Below are positions 45,128-56,178 of a DNA stretch of 64,000 nucleotides, piece by piece. The notes under the pieces are model-generated. The model saw only the letters and a program-made list of their open reading frames with translations. It was not told the DNA's origin and did not search any database. Position 1 is the first letter of the stretch; every line of letters begins with the position of its first letter. This DNA is from Magnaporthiopsis rhizophila (Eukaryota; Ascomycota; Sordariomycetes; Magnaporthales; Magnaporthaceae), in the NCBI GenBank assembly GCA_003049465.1, contig PYSS01000080.1, forward strand, positions 62,001 through 126,000, written 5' to 3'. Made by a program: the position numbers and the translations under genes.

Positions 45128-48100
45128 ATGGCTGCTCGCGTGTTCCCGCCGGCGTCGGCTGGCGTCACCGGCGCCGAAGGTGAGGACAGGCTCGTCTGCC
45201 TCGAGCTGCAGGATGGCTTCGCGTACCAGGGCTACAGCTTCGGCGCCCCCAAGAGCATGGCAGGGGAGCTCGTTTTCCAGACGGGCATGGTGGGATACCC
45301 TGAATCCATCACAGACCCGTCCTACAGGGGCCAGATCCTCGTCATCACCTTCCCTCTCGTCGGCAACTACGGCGTCCCCTCGCGCAAGACCATGGACGAG
45401 CTACTCGGAGACCTGCCCGCCCATTTCGAGTCCTCTCAAATCCACATCGCCGGCCTGGTTACCGCATCCTACTCTGGAGAGGATTTTTCGCACTTCCTAG
45501 CCGAGTCCTCACTGGGCACGTGGCTCAAAGAGCAGGGCGTGCCTGCCATGTTCGGCGTCGACACCCGCGCCTTGACCAAGCATATCCGCCAGCATGGGAG
45601 CATGCTGGGACGTATGCTGATGCAGAAACAAGACCATCTCGCCTACGGCCAATCTGCCAACGGCGACGGCACTCTGCCGCTGATCAGGAGCCTGGCTATA
45701 CCCGACTGGGCACAGCACTTTGAGGACATCAACTGGGTGAACCCCAACAAAAAGAATCTCGTTGCGGAGGGTAAGTTTCGCTGCTCTTTTGTACAGTTCT
45801 TCAAAACGCACCGGAAGACATCAGCTAACAGCCATGTTGTAGTATCCATAACCGCGCCGAAACTCTACAAGCCCCCGACGGACATTGCCCTGAAGCATCC
45901 TTCCGGCCGTCCCATACGGATCCTCTGCCTCGATGTTGGTATGAAGTACAACCAGCTCCGCTGCTTCCTCAAGCGCGGCGTCGAGGTGCTGGTCTGCCCG
46001 TGGAACTACGACGTCTCTCAGGGAGCCGGCACCGAGTACGATGGTCTATTCCTCTCCAACGGGCCCGGCGACCCTTCAGTGCTTCAGGATACCGTCAAGA
46101 GGATTTCCCAGGCTGTTGCGGCCAACAAGACGCCCATCTTTGGTATATGCCTGGGGCACCAGCTACTTGCGAGGGCCTCGGGCGCCAACACCATCAAGAT
46201 GAAGTTCGGAAACCGCGGCCACAACATCCCCTGCACCAGCATGGTGACGGGCAAGTGTCATATCACCTCGCAGAACCACGGATATGCCGTCGACACGTCG
46301 ACGCTGGTTGATGGCTGGAAGGAGCTCTTTGTGAATGCCAACGACGGCAGCAACGAGGGCATCATGCACACGGAAAGGCCCCACTTCAGTGTTCAGTTCC
46401 ATCCCGAGAGCACGCCCGGCCCCCGAGATACCGAGTTCCTCTTCGACGTCTTTATCGATATGGTGGTGAAGTGTGCCGCCGACAGCAGCTTTCTGCAGAC
46501 CTCCGTTCACTTCCCTGGCGGGACCGTGGAGCAGAACAACGAGCTGCACCCTCGAGTGCACGTCAAAAAGGTGCTCGTTCTCGGCAGTGGCGGCCTGAGC
46601 ATTGGCCAGGCGGGCGAGTTCGACTACTCGGGTAGCCAGGCCATCAAGGCCCTGAAGGAGGAGGGCATCTACACCGTTCTCATCAACCCCAACATTGCCA
46701 CTATCCAGACATCCAAGGGTCTTGCGGACAAGGTCTATTTTCTACCGGTGAACGCGGATTTCGTTCGCAAGGTCATCAAGTATGAGAGGCCCGATGCCAT
46801 CTACGTTACCTTTGGGGGCCAGACCGCCCTGCAGGTCGGAATCCAACTCAAGGACGAGTTTGAGGAGCTTGGTGTCGGGGTTCTTGGCACGCCCATCGAA
46901 ACCATCATTACGACCGAGGACCGCGAGCTCTTTGCCCGCAGCATGGAGTCGATCGGCGAGAAGTGCGCCAAGTCGGCTTCCGCCAGCAGCGTCGATGAGT
47001 GCATGCGTGTCGTCAAGGACATTGGCTTCCCGGTCATTGTCCGAGCGGCATACGCCCTGGGCGGGCTCGGCAGCGGGTTCGCCAACAACGAGGCCGAGCT
47101 GCTCGACCTTTGCAACAAGGCCCTGGCGGCAAGTCCCCAGGTGCTGATCGAAAGGAGCATGAAGGGCTGGAAGGAGATCGAGTACGAGGTTGTGCGCGAC
47201 GCCCAGGACAACTGCATCACGGTCTGTAACATGGAGAACTTTGACCCCCTGGGTATCCACACCGGCGATTCCATCGTTGTTGCCCCCTCGCAGACGCTCT
47301 CGGATGAGGACTACAACATGCTGCGGACGACGGCGGTCAATGTCATCCGCCACCTCGGTGTCGTTGGCGAGTGCAACATTCAGTATGCCCTGAACCCTTT
47401 CTCAAGGGAGTACTGTATTATCGAGGTCAACGCGAGACTGTCGAGGTCCTCTGCCCTTGCCTCCAAGGCCACCGGCTACCCCCTGGCCTTCATTGCCGCC
47501 AAGCTCGGCCTGGGGATCCCGCTCAAAGAGATCTCCAACTCGGTCACCAAGGTCACTTGTGCCTGCTTTGAGCCGTCGCTTGACTACGTGGTGGTCAAGA
47601 TGCCTCGCTGGGACCTTAAGAAGTTCACCAGGGTCTCTACACTTCTTGGCTCGTCCATGAAGAGTATCGGTGAAGTCATGAGTATTGGCCGCACGTTTGA
47701 GGAAGCCATCCAGAAGGCCATCCGCGCCATCGACTTTCACAACCTCGGCTTCAACGAGACCAAGGCTCTCATGTCGATCGACGACGAGCTACAAACGCCC
47801 TCTGACCAGCGGCTTTTCGCTATTGCCAATGCTATGAACAGCGGCTACTCTGTTGACAAGATCTGGGAGATGACCAAGATCGACAAGTGGTTCCTCAACA
47901 AGCTCAAGGGGCTCAGCAACTTCGCTAAGAGCATGAACGCCTTCCGCGCCAGCGATATTGCCAAACGCCCCGACTTGCTGCTGCAGGCCAAGCGCCTTGG
48001 CTTCTGCGATAGACAGCTGGCCAAGTTCTGGAGCTCCAACGAGCTGGCAGTGCGCCGTATGCGCCTCGAGGCCGGCATCACGCCGTTTGTGAAGCAGATC

Positions 48101-51100
48101 GACACAGTGGCCGCCGAGTTCCCTGCCTTCACCAACTATCTCTACCTTACCTACAATGCCACGGAGCATGACATCTCACTTGACGATCACGGTGTTATGG
48201 TGCTTGGCTCGGGCGTGTACCGCATTGGCTCCTCGGTCGAATTCGACTGGTGCTCGGTCCGCGCCATCCGGACTCTTCGCGAAAGCGGATACAAGACCAT
48301 CATGGTGAACTACAACCCCGAGACGGTGAGCACCGACTACGACGAGGCCGACAAGCTCTACTTCGAGAACATCAACCTAGAGACCGTGCTTGATATCTAT
48401 CAGATGGAGTCCGCCAGCGGTGTCCTGGGTGCCATGGGCGGTCAGACCCCGAACAACATTGCCCTCCCTCTTCTCCGCTCCGGCGTCAAGGTCATGGGCA
48501 CGTCCCCCGAGATGATCGACACCGCCGAGAATCGCTACAAGTTCTCGCGCATGCTTGACAGGATAGGGGTGGATCAACCTACCTGGAAGGAGCTCACGAG
48601 CTTTGCTGAAGCCCGAAGCTTCTGCAACTCGGTGTCGTACCCGGTGCTCGTCCGCCCGTCATACGTGCTTTCGGGCGCGGCCATGAACACTGTCTACTCC
48701 GAGGCCGATCTCGAATCGTACTTGCAACAGGCCGCCGAGGTTTCCCGCGAGCACCCTGTCGTCATCACAAAGTACATCGAGAATGCCAAGGAAATCGAGA
48801 TGGACGCGGTCGCGAAAGACGGCAAGGTTGTCGGCCACTTCATCTCTGAGCACGTCGAGAATGCCGGTGTGCACTCGGGAGACGCCACCCTCATCCTGCC
48901 CCCGCAGGACTTGGAAAAGACTACGATCGAGCGGATCGAGGAGGCGACACGCAAGATCGCCGATGCGCTCAACGTCACGGGTCCGTTCAACATCCAGTTC
49001 ATTGCCAAGGACAACGACATCAAGGTTATCGAGTGCAACGTTCGGGCGTCGCGCTCGTTTCCCTTCGTGTCCAAAGTCATGGGTGTCGATCTCATCGAGA
49101 TGGCTACGAAGGCCATCATGGGGCTGCCGTTCGAGGAATACCCCGATGCGGAGAGGAACGCCGAGTGCGTTGGTGTCAAGGTGCCCCAGTTCAGCTTCTC
49201 CCGTCTCTCGGGCGCTGACCCCGTGCTCGGTGTTGAGATGGCGTCGACAGGCGAGGTTGCCTGCTTCGGCACGGACAAGTACGAGGCTTACCTGAAGGCT
49301 CTGATATCAACGGGCTTCAAAATCCCCCGCAACAACGTGCTTCTGTCCATCGGCTCGTACAAGGACAAGAAGGAAATGCTGCCGTCGGTGGCCAACCTGC
49401 AAAAGCTTGGGTACAAGCTGTTCGCAACGGCGGGCACGGCCGACTTCCTTCAGGAGCACGGCATCCCGGTGCAGTACCTTGAGGTCCTCGGCACCGAGGA
49501 TGACGACCAAAAGTCTGAGTTTTCTCTGACGCAGCACCTGGCCAAAAACATGATCGACCTGTACATCAACCTGCCGTCCAACAACAAGTACAGGCGCCCA
49601 GCCAACTACATGAGCAAGGGCTATCAGACCCGCAGGATGGCAGTAGACTACCAGATCCCGCTCGTCACTAATGTCAAAAACGCCAAGATCATGGTCGAGG
49701 CTATCGCTAGGCACTTTGAGCTGGAGGTGGGCGTGCGCGACTACCAGACGAGCCACCGCACCATGATCCTCCCTGGCCTGATCAACATTGCCGCCTTCGT
49801 CCCGGGGCTGGTGTCTCAGGGCAGCGAGGATCTGACTACGGTCAGCAGAGCATCGGTTGCGTCTGGCTTCAGCATGATCCGGGTCATGCCCCTGGGAGTG
49901 GAGGGCTCCATCACCGACGCGAGGACACTCAAGATCGCCCAGGTCAACAGCAAGTCGGGGGCGCACTGCGACTTCAACTTTTCCGTCTCGGCAACCTCGA
50001 CAAACTCGCAGCAAATCAGCCAGGTCACAGGCGAGGTGGGCTCGCTCTTCATCCCCTTCAATCACCTTTCGGACAACATCAGCAAAGTGGCCGCCGTGAC
50101 GGCGCACTTCGACTCCTGGCCAACCCACAAGCCTATCGTTACGGACGCCAAGACAACAGACCTCGCGTCCATTCTGCTTCTCGCCAGCCTGCATGGCCGG
50201 CGGATCCATGTGACCTGCGTCACAACCAAGGACGACATCAAGCTCATCGCGCTGAGCAAGGAGAAGGGGCTAAAAGTGACGTGCGATGTGTCCATCTACT
50301 CGCTGTGCCTGTCTCAGAGGGACTTCCCCTGCCAGCTGCTCCCGACGATCGAGGACCAGAAGGCGCTGTGGGACCACATGGCCACCATCGATGTCTTCTC
50401 GGTCGGCAGTCTGCCTTACCAGCTGGCGCACACGCTGGGCCACAGCGCCGATGCGTCGGTGGGCATCGCGGACGCCCTGCCTCTCTTGCTGACGTCGGTC
50501 GCGGAGGGCAAGCTCACGGTCGATGATATCAAGATGCGTCTGCACGACAACCCGATGGAGATCTTTGAGCTTCATGAGCAGCTCGGCGCCTCTGTTGAGG
50601 TTGAGATGAACCGCCCGTACACCGTTCCGACAAGGGGCGAGTGGTCACCCTTCGCAGGCCGCATGATGCGCGGGTCGGTGCAGAGGGTCACGTTCGACGA
50701 CAAGGTCGTCTGTCTCGATGGCCAGGCCCTCAAGGTACCGCCTCTAGGCAAGGATATGTCAACACACAACGCCCTACCTCCGCCGATGTCTCCACCCATG
50801 AGGCCTGCTACCGATGGTACCGCGGTCGCGAGACGCCATCCGATTCCGACGGCAGGCCCGCGGCCTATTCTCCGACCTCGAGGTTTGGATGCGGCCATAT
50901 CGCCGACGGTGGGTGCCAAGATGCTGGCAGACCACGACATCCCTATCCACACGACCCTCCCGCCCCTGGGTGGTGCGTCCTCTTTGAAGGAACTGCTGGC
51001 AGCGCCGTCGCGGTTCAAGAACCGCCACGTGCTCTCGGTGTATGACTACGAGCACGAGGACCTTCACCATCTCTTCGCGGTGGCAGAGGAGATGCAGAAG

Positions 51101-52006
51101 GGCGTGCAGCGCGACGGGGTGCTTAACGTGCTCCAGAACAAAGTTCTCTGCACGCTGTTCTACGAGCCCTCGACTCGCACATCGGCGTCGTTCGACGCGG
51201 CGATGCAGCGGCTCGGCGGTCGGACTATTGCAATTTCGACGTCGCACTCGTCAGTGCAGAAAGGCGAGTCGCTGCAGGACACTATCCGCACCGTGGCGCA
51301 GTACGGTGACGCCGTGGTGCTCCGACACCCAGAGGAGCGCAGCGCAGAGGTGGCGCGGGACTTCAGCCAGGTGCCCGTGATCAATGGAGGCAATGGCAGC
51401 AAGGAGCACCCGACGCAGGCCTTCTTGGACCTCTTCACGATCCGGGAGGAGCTGGGCACAGTTAAGGGACTGACCATCACTTTCGTGGGCGACCTTCTGT
51501 ACGGACGCACGGTGCACTCGCTGGCGAGCCTGCTGCTGCACTACAGGGTGCGGATCCAGCTGGTGAGCCCCAAGAGCCTAGCGCTGCCGGCCTACGTGCG
51601 GGACCGACTCAAGGCGAGTGGGCAGCTCATTGGCGAGTCGGAGGCTCTCACGCCCGAGATTGTGGCGGACTCTGACGTGCTGTACTGCACACGCATGCAG
51701 AAAGAGCGGTTCCCAAGCCAGGAGGCGTACGATGCCGTGCGCGGGTCTTACAGGGTGGACAACGCAACGCTGAAACATGCCAAACCCAAAATGGTCATCA
51801 TGCACCCACTGCCGCGCAACGAGGAGATCGCGGAGGAGGTTGACTTTGACCAGAGGGCGGCCTACTTCAGACAGGTGAGTGTCCTTTTTTGGGCTGTTTT
51901 TGGTCCTCTTGGGCTTGGGGTGATGGACGCTAACACTCTATGCTCGCAACAGATGAGGCACGGTCTGTACTGCCGCATGGCGCTTCTCGCGCTGGTGATG
52001 TCCTAG
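45128..52006 (+). CDS. URA2: Carbamoyl-phosphate synthase / aspartate carbamoyltransferase fusion (URA2, pyrABCN)
   Basis: Three exons, 45128-45770, 45843-51874 and 51953-52006, give 2242 residues. Introns of 72 nt (GTAAGT..TTGTAG) and 78 nt (GTGAGT..CAACAG) are both multiples of three and stop-free, so an ORF scan reads through them. The start MAARVFPP was chosen over an upstream open leader. Order: glutaminase with ICLGHQ near 317 and the HPEST pair, two ATP-grasp halves of CPSase, the MGS allosteric segment, and a dihydroorotase-like linker. In that linker PGLINIAAFVPG stands where HxH metal ligands would be, so it should be inactive, as in other fungi. The ATCase follows, with PSTRTS near 1990 and HPTQAFLDL. 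It does the first two steps of UMP synthesis; yeast URA2 is feedback-inhibited by UTP. Confidence 0.97.
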   Translation: MAARVFPPASAGVTGAEGEDRLVCLELQDGFAYQGYSFGAPKSMAGELVFQTGMVGYPESITDPSYRGQILVITFPLVGNYGVPSRKTMDELLGDLPAHFESSQIHIAGLVTASYSGEDFSHFLAESSLGTWLKEQGVPAMFGVDTRALTKHIRQHGSMLGRMLMQKQDHLAYGQSANGDGTLPLIRSLAIPDWAQHFEDINWVNPNKKNLVAEGKFRCSFVQFFKTHRKTSANSHVVVSITAPKLYKPPTDIALKHPSGRPIRILCLDVGMKYNQLRCFLKRGVEVLVCPWNYDVSQGAGTEYDGLFLSNGPGDPSVLQDTVKRISQAVAANKTPIFGICLGHQLLARASGANTIKMKFGNRGHNIPCTSMVTGKCHITSQNHGYAVDTSTLVDGWKELFVNANDGSNEGIMHTERPHFSVQFHPESTPGPRDTEFLFDVFIDMVVKCAADSSFLQTSVHFPGGTVEQNNELHPRVHVKKVLVLGSGGLSIGQAGEFDYSGSQAIKALKEEGIYTVLINPNIATIQTSKGLADKVYFLPVNADFVRKVIKYERPDAIYVTFGGQTALQVGIQLKDEFEELGVGVLGTPIETIITTEDRELFARSMESIGEKCAKSASASSVDECMRVVKDIGFPVIVRAAYALGGLGSGFANNEAELLDLCNKALAASPQVLIERSMKGWKEIEYEVVRDAQDNCITVCNMENFDPLGIHTGDSIVVAPSQTLSDEDYNMLRTTAVNVIRHLGVVGECNIQYALNPFSREYCIIEVNARLSRSSALASKATGYPLAFIAAKLGLGIPLKEISNSVTKVTCACFEPSLDYVVVKMPRWDLKKFTRVSTLLGSSMKSIGEVMSIGRTFEEAIQKAIRAIDFHNLGFNETKALMSIDDELQTPSDQRLFAIANAMNSGYSVDKIWEMTKIDKWFLNKLKGLSNFAKSMNAFRASDIAKRPDLLLQAKRLGFCDRQLAKFWSSNELAVRRMRLEAGITPFVKQIDTVAAEFPAFTNYLYLTYNATEHDISLDDHGVMVLGSGVYRIGSSVEFDWCSVRAIRTLRESGYKTIMVNYNPETVSTDYDEADKLYFENINLETVLDIYQMESASGVLGAMGGQTPNNIALPLLRSGVKVMGTSPEMIDTAENRYKFSRMLDRIGVDQPTWKELTSFAEARSFCNSVSYPVLVRPSYVLSGAAMNTVYSEADLESYLQQAAEVSREHPVVITKYIENAKEIEMDAVAKDGKVVGHFISEHVENAGVHSGDATLILPPQDLEKTTIERIEEATRKIADALNVTGPFNIQFIAKDNDIKVIECNVRASRSFPFVSKVMGVDLIEMATKAIMGLPFEEYPDAERNAECVGVKVPQFSFSRLSGADPVLGVEMASTGEVACFGTDKYEAYLKALISTGFKIPRNNVLLSIGSYKDKKEMLPSVANLQKLGYKLFATAGTADFLQEHGIPVQYLEVLGTEDDDQKSEFSLTQHLAKNMIDLYINLPSNNKYRRPANYMSKGYQTRRMAVDYQIPLVTNVKNAKIMVEAIARHFELEVGVRDYQTSHRTMILPGLINIAAFVPGLVSQGSEDLTTVSRASVASGFSMIRVMPLGVEGSITDARTLKIAQVNSKSGAHCDFNFSVSATSTNSQQISQVTGEVGSLFIPFNHLSDNISKVAAVTAHFDSWPTHKPIVTDAKTTDLASILLLASLHGRRIHVTCVTTKDDIKLIALSKEKGLKVTCDVSIYSLCLSQRDFPCQLLPTIEDQKALWDHMATIDVFSVGSLPYQLAHTLGHSADASVGIADALPLLLTSVAEGKLTVDDIKMRLHDNPMEIFELHEQLGASVEVEMNRPYTVPTRGEWSPFAGRMMRGSVQRVTFDDKVVCLDGQALKVPPLGKDMSTHNALPPPMSPPMRPATDGTAVARRHPIPTAGPRPILRPRGLDAAISPTVGAKMLADHDIPIHTTLPPLGGASSLKELLAAPSRFKNRHVLSVYDYEHEDLHHLFAVAEEMQKGVQRDGVLNVLQNKVLCTLFYEPSTRTSASFDAAMQRLGGRTIAISTSHSSVQKGESLQDTIRTVAQYGDAVVLRHPEERSAEVARDFSQVPVINGGNGSKEHPTQAFLDLFTIREELGTVKGLTITFVGDLLYGRTVHSLASLLLHYRVRIQLVSPKSLALPAYVRDRLKASGQLIGESEALTPEIVADSDVLYCTRMQKERFPSQEAYDAVRGSYRVDNATLKHAKPKMVIMHPLPRNEEIAEEVDFDQRAAYFRQVSVLFWAVFGPLGLGVMDANTLCSQQMRHGLYCRMALLALVMS

Positions 52007-53006
52007 GATGTCGGAAGCCAGCCGCGTCGTTGTGGATCCGTCTTGTCCCGTAGGATGAGAAAGGATGCATATTCGACATTTGAGAAATGCCTCATTGTCA
52101 GAATTCGGACTCATTCCATCTGATTTTTTTTTTTTTTTTTTTTTTCGTCCCATATAGGTTTCCGGTAGATAAAAGTCCTTGCCTGGTTTTCGGAGAGGGG
52201 TTTGGAGCAGGCAGAAAGCTGGCTGCTCCTATTCCCCTTCAACATTCTTTTCCTTTCTCACTTTCCTTTTTTTTTCTCCTTGATCTTTTCTCCTTTCTTC
52301 CCACACATCCCTGGGCTCCTTGCGATAGCCAGTTTAGACGTAAAACCGCGCATTTAGACAAGCAAGTGACAGGAGATGTGGATCATGGCTGCTGATCCAC
52401 ATGTTGTATGCCGTAAGGTACCGTGTATGTGTACAAGCGTCTCGTCTTGTATGCATATACGTACCTACGTTGCGTTTGGTTGGGGTTAGCGTTTGGTTTA
52501 TCTTTTTGGGTTCCTATCTTTTCTCATCTGGTTTTTTATTTCTTTTCTTTTTTTTTTTTTTTTTGTTTGTTTGGTTGCTCAAATTATGATACCCTGTACT
52601 ATTAGGCTATGATCTTATTTTGGGACATTTTGCTCGGATTGATTGAATTTCAAGTTGGCGACCATCGCCCGTTTGCGTTGACGCACCATCAGCCCGCCCA
52701 GCGTTCTTCCTTGTTCCGTGGTTTCCCAGATTTACGAGACTCTGCTTGTGCTGCTTCTCCCCTTACCGATTTGACTAAGGAAGAGCCGACGGGATCCGTA
52801 TACTCCATTGGGCGCTTGATCGTACGTGACGGTTTGTGGTCCTGCATGGCCTCCAAAGCACTGTACTTTCTCGATGGTACCACTTCTTGGATACGATACT
52901 TGTCCCCGCCAACGGTTTTTAATCTATGGCAAAAGGACAGAAGATCATGATATGATAACCAACATGAAAGTGAATTAAACAAACGGCAGCAATGGACGCA
53001 CACGCC
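52007..53006. other. Intergenic region between convergent URA2 and PNPOx genes
   Basis: This stretch of 1 kb has T-rich tracts at 52124-52145 and 52549-52564. Both are next to polyadenylation-type sequence of one or the other gene. No gene was seen. Confidence 0.45.
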
Positions 53007-53777
53007 TCAAGGGCTCAACCTGTTCAGCGTCCACTTGCCGTCCTTCTCGTCTTCGCGCTCGTACACGAACCGGTCGTGCAGCCTATTCTTGCGGCCCTGC
53101 CAAAACTCGACGCGCACAGGGACGATGCGCAGGCCGCCCCAGAACTCGGGCACGGGCACGTCGTCGACGCCCTCGAACCGCTTCTCCGCCTCGCGCACCC
53201 AACCCTCGAGCTGCGCCCTGCCGTCATCGCCACCACCGTTATCGTTACCATCCTGCCGAGGCTGGGCGGGCTCCAGCACCGTACTCTGGCGACTCGCCCA
53301 AGCGCCGATGCGGCTGCCCCGGACGCGGGTGGCGAAGTAGGCCTGCGACTCGGCGGGCGGCAGGCGCTCGGCGCGGCCCTCGACGCGCACCTGGCGCTCC
53401 TGCGCCTCCCACCAAAAGGTCAGCGACGCCCAGGGGTTGGACGCCAGGTCGGCGGCCTTCCGGGACGTGCCGAAGTTGGAATACACCACGAAGCCGCGCG
53501 CGTCAAGCTCCTTCATGTAGACGACGCGGGCGCTCACGCGGCCCGACGGCAGGCTGGCTGTCGAGAGGGTGCAGGTCTCTGGGTGCGCGACTTTGTTGTT
53601 GCCGGCCGCCCCCGCTGGAGACGGCGGCGGGTCCAGGGCGGCCTTGAACCAGGCGTGGAACTGCCGGATCGGCGACGACGGATCCAGGTCGACGCGCCGG
53701 AGACCCAGGAGCTCGTGCTGCGTAAATTGCTCGGCCTGGCTGTTGCTCGGCGCTGTGGAGGATGGGGCGACTTGCAT
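53007..53777 (-). CDS. PDX3: Pyridoxamine 5'-phosphate oxidase
   Basis: 256 residues, one exon, starting MQVAPSSTAP. FMN-dependent oxidation of pyridoxine/pyridoxamine phosphate makes pyridoxal phosphate. The family signatures are present: RVVYMKELDARGFVVYSNFG and SRKAADLASNPWASLTFWW in the FMN-binding split barrel, QVRVEGRAERLP, then FWGGLRIVPVRVEFWQG and the C-terminal dimer segment NRLHDRFVYE...WTLNRLSP. A Gly/Asn/Asp-rich insertion (about residues 170-195) is not in bacterial enzymes. The N terminus has no clear targeting signal. A 20-nt T run lies immediately upstream of the start codon on the plus strand (A run on the transcript). Confidence 0.95.
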   Translation of the reverse strand: MQVAPSSTAPSNSQAEQFTQHELLGLRRVDLDPSSPIRQFHAWFKAALDPPPSPAGAAGNNKVAHPETCTLSTASLPSGRVSARVVYMKELDARGFVVYSNFGTSRKAADLASNPWASLTFWWEAQERQVRVEGRAERLPPAESQAYFATRVRGSRIGAWASRQSTVLEPAQPRQDGNDNGGGDDGRAQLEGWVREAEKRFEGVDDVPVPEFWGGLRIVPVRVEFWQGRKNRLHDRFVYEREDEKDGKWTLNRLSP

Positions 53778-54691
53778 TTTTTTTTTTTTTTTATTAGTGC
53801 CGGTTTGGACGAGATATCAGACTAATGTCAGCCAGCTGGAGGAAAGAGGATTATTTGTGACGCATCACCAGGAAAAATCCTTCCGAGTTGGCAGTGTTGC
53901 TCGTCCGCATAAGAAGGCATGTCGAATATAAAGACGGGTTTTGGGCAAAAGAAACAGGTTTCCCAAAAATCAAATGGTCACGCAACGGATGGTTTTCAGG
54001 GCGATTTAAAGGTGATGAGACAGACAGGCCACCGCCACCAAAACCGGCGAAAACAAACCGACGACACAGAATTTTGTGTGTGCTTACAGATGAGCTTCTC
54101 GCCGCCGTCCTGGGGCGGGTGCAACGCCATTGTTCGTCGAAAGGTAGGCGCAAAAAGGCGATTCGGAGAGGACGGGACGCGAACACGAGTGCGACGGGGC
54201 AGCAGCTGGGCGAGTTGTAAGCTGAGCACTCCCCTCCTATGTAGGTGGTCTTGAGGATCATGTCATTTACCAGGTGTTGTTGACCGAGTCCCCGCCATGC
54301 AGCAGCACCTGATTTGAGCGCGGGGCGGGGCATCGTCGTTGAAAGTTTGAAAGAAGCACGGGAAGGAAAAGCAACCCCACAATGAAAAGTAGGTATGGAT
54401 GCGGCGGTGCTTGCCTGGTGGATTTCGCACTGTCGTCCGTGCTGCGTTTTTGCGAGCCAAGCAATGTCATTCCTAGGAGAGTGGGCAAAAAAAAAAGTCA
54501 ACTCGGCAGCTGGTGCCTTAGAGTTTCATTTGGTATAAACGGCAACCCGGTGACCGGAACAGCATTGGATTATTTTAAGTAATTATTTTAATACCGGAAG
54601 GAATAAGTAGTAAATAGATTGCAAATAACCAAAATGAAAGCAGTGGAGCAAAAGGGAATCGGAAGGGACTTCTATAGCAGCCAATCGTCGC
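53778..54691. other. Intergenic region, PNPOx to lectin-like gene
   Basis: This stretch of 914 bp has overlapping short frames on both strands with no family resemblance. It is AT-rich near 54555-54650, probably the 3' region of the lectin-like gene. Nothing else was seen. Confidence 0.4.
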
Positions 54692-56178
54692 TTATAACCC
54701 AGGGATCATTTTCCACGTAAGATTCCGCCAGCTCTTGATATCGTTTGCGACGGTGGCGTACCAGATAGAGCCATCCACCGCAGTCGTGACCATCTCGACC
54801 GCCGATCCGACCCTGGCCAGGGACGGAGCGCTGTCGGACACCACGCCGAGCTCCTCCCACGTCCCGATCAAGACCGAATCGCTGATGCCGGATGAGAAGC
54901 GCCACAGCTTCCCGTCCTTGGCCACCGCCACGACCCCGATCCTGTCCTTGTTGGACTCGGACAGGGCGACCGCGGGCACGCTGACGAACTCGACGGCACC
55001 CAGGGTCTCGGTGTCGGTGTAGCCACCCTCTGCCGACCAGCTCCAGTGGCGCAGGCGCCCGTCGCTGCCGAGCCCGAAGAAGTCGAACCGCCGCGACGAG
55101 ACCTCGAGGAGGATCGGGTGCGTGCCGGCCGCATAGCTGCCGCCCATGTCCTTCCAGGCGTACCAGCCGGAGCTGTATTGCCTGTGGTAGGCCGAGAGCC
55201 CGGAGGTGCCCGTGCTGTTGGCGTACACCACCAGGTCGTGGCCGCTCACGCTGTCGCGGCAGACGACCGAGTAGCGCGACTTGGCGACCAGGTTGCCCGC
55301 GCCCGAGTTCTCGTAGCCCCCTTCATACATATCTCTCTCCGCGCTGACGTACATGTGCGGCAGGGTCCCGCCGTTGTTGCCCGCCACCCTCAGCCACGCG
55401 TCCATCCGGTTGGGCCCCACGGTGCAGAGGGAAGGCGCCTCCATGGACTGATTCCGCGGGTCGCTCAGGTCTTTGAAGTTTGTGACCGTGTTGGTGGCCA
55501 GCCCGATGTGCTTGGTCACCAGCTTCTTGGTATCGCGGGAGAGGCCGAAGAGGGAGATGGTCGGGCCGGTGCCCCACGCGCTGGCGGACTTGACCGACCA
55601 TGCGATGGCCCTTGGGGCGCTGTCGAAGCTGCCGCCCCGCGAGGTCCAGCCGCCGCTGTAGGAGCCGCCGCCGGGCGCAGACGTGGCCTGTTTCCAGGAG
55701 CCGTCGATGGCGCGGGCGAACAGGTGGAGCGTCTCGCCGGGGGCGACGACGGTGGCCACCCCGTCGACACAGACCGTCCTGACGCATTTGCTCGTCCCGG
55801 TTGGCAGCGTGGCGGGGGCCGTCCCCGTTGGCGGCGTGGCGGGGCCCGCCGAGGGGCGGAACACGACGAGTCCTAGAATGCACCCAAGGACAACGCCGAT
55901 TATGGCGAGGACGCCGGCTGCTATCAGCCAGGTTCTCTTCCGCCTGTGCCAAGGCGGCGGAGACCCCGACTGGTCGACATCGTGACCTTGATCGTCATGG
56001 GGCGTAGGCTGGGGTTGGAGACTGGCGGTTGTATGGGGTTGGGAACTGGCACTCGTCTCATAAAGATTATATTAGCATATCCGGGAGCGTTGTCCCGGAA
56101 CCCCTCGCTACCGCCGGGAGCGTTGGCCTGGGACTCCTCGCTACCGGGAGACCGAGGATTTCCCAGTCCAGGCGACAT
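54692..56178 (-). CDS. Membrane-anchored lectin-like beta-propeller protein (DUF346/PLL-like)
   Basis: The main exon is open in one frame from 56071 to the stop at 54692 but has no ATG before the membrane helix. A 5' exon from MSPGLGNPRSP (56178) lies in another frame. The best join I see is donor GTGCCA at 56052 to acceptor ACCAG at 55970 (83 nt, phase 0), giving 467 residues; the donor is weak and the join uncertain. A cytosolic Pro/Ser-rich head with two 10-11-residue repeats precedes a WHRRKR stop-transfer patch and one helix (TWLIAAGVLAIIGVVLG). The ectodomain follows: repeated blades with Trp-containing strands (GGWTSRGGSF, GRLRHWSWS, GKLWRFSSG, GSIWYATV). This matches fungal membrane proteins with a fucose-lectin/DUF346-type propeller; the ligand is unknown. 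Confidence 0.65.
56081..56150 (-). repeat. Short tandem repeat in the 5' exon of the lectin-like gene
   Basis: Units of 33 and 30 bp (56081-56113, 56114-56143) plus a 7-bp partial. They encode the repeated APGGSE/SPGSEE segments. Lengths are multiples of three, so the frame is kept. Confidence 0.75.

Noticed and set aside
53888..54254. Overlapping ~110-residue frames downstream of the lectin-like gene
   Set aside because: Basic, low-information sequence with no homology signal or splice context.
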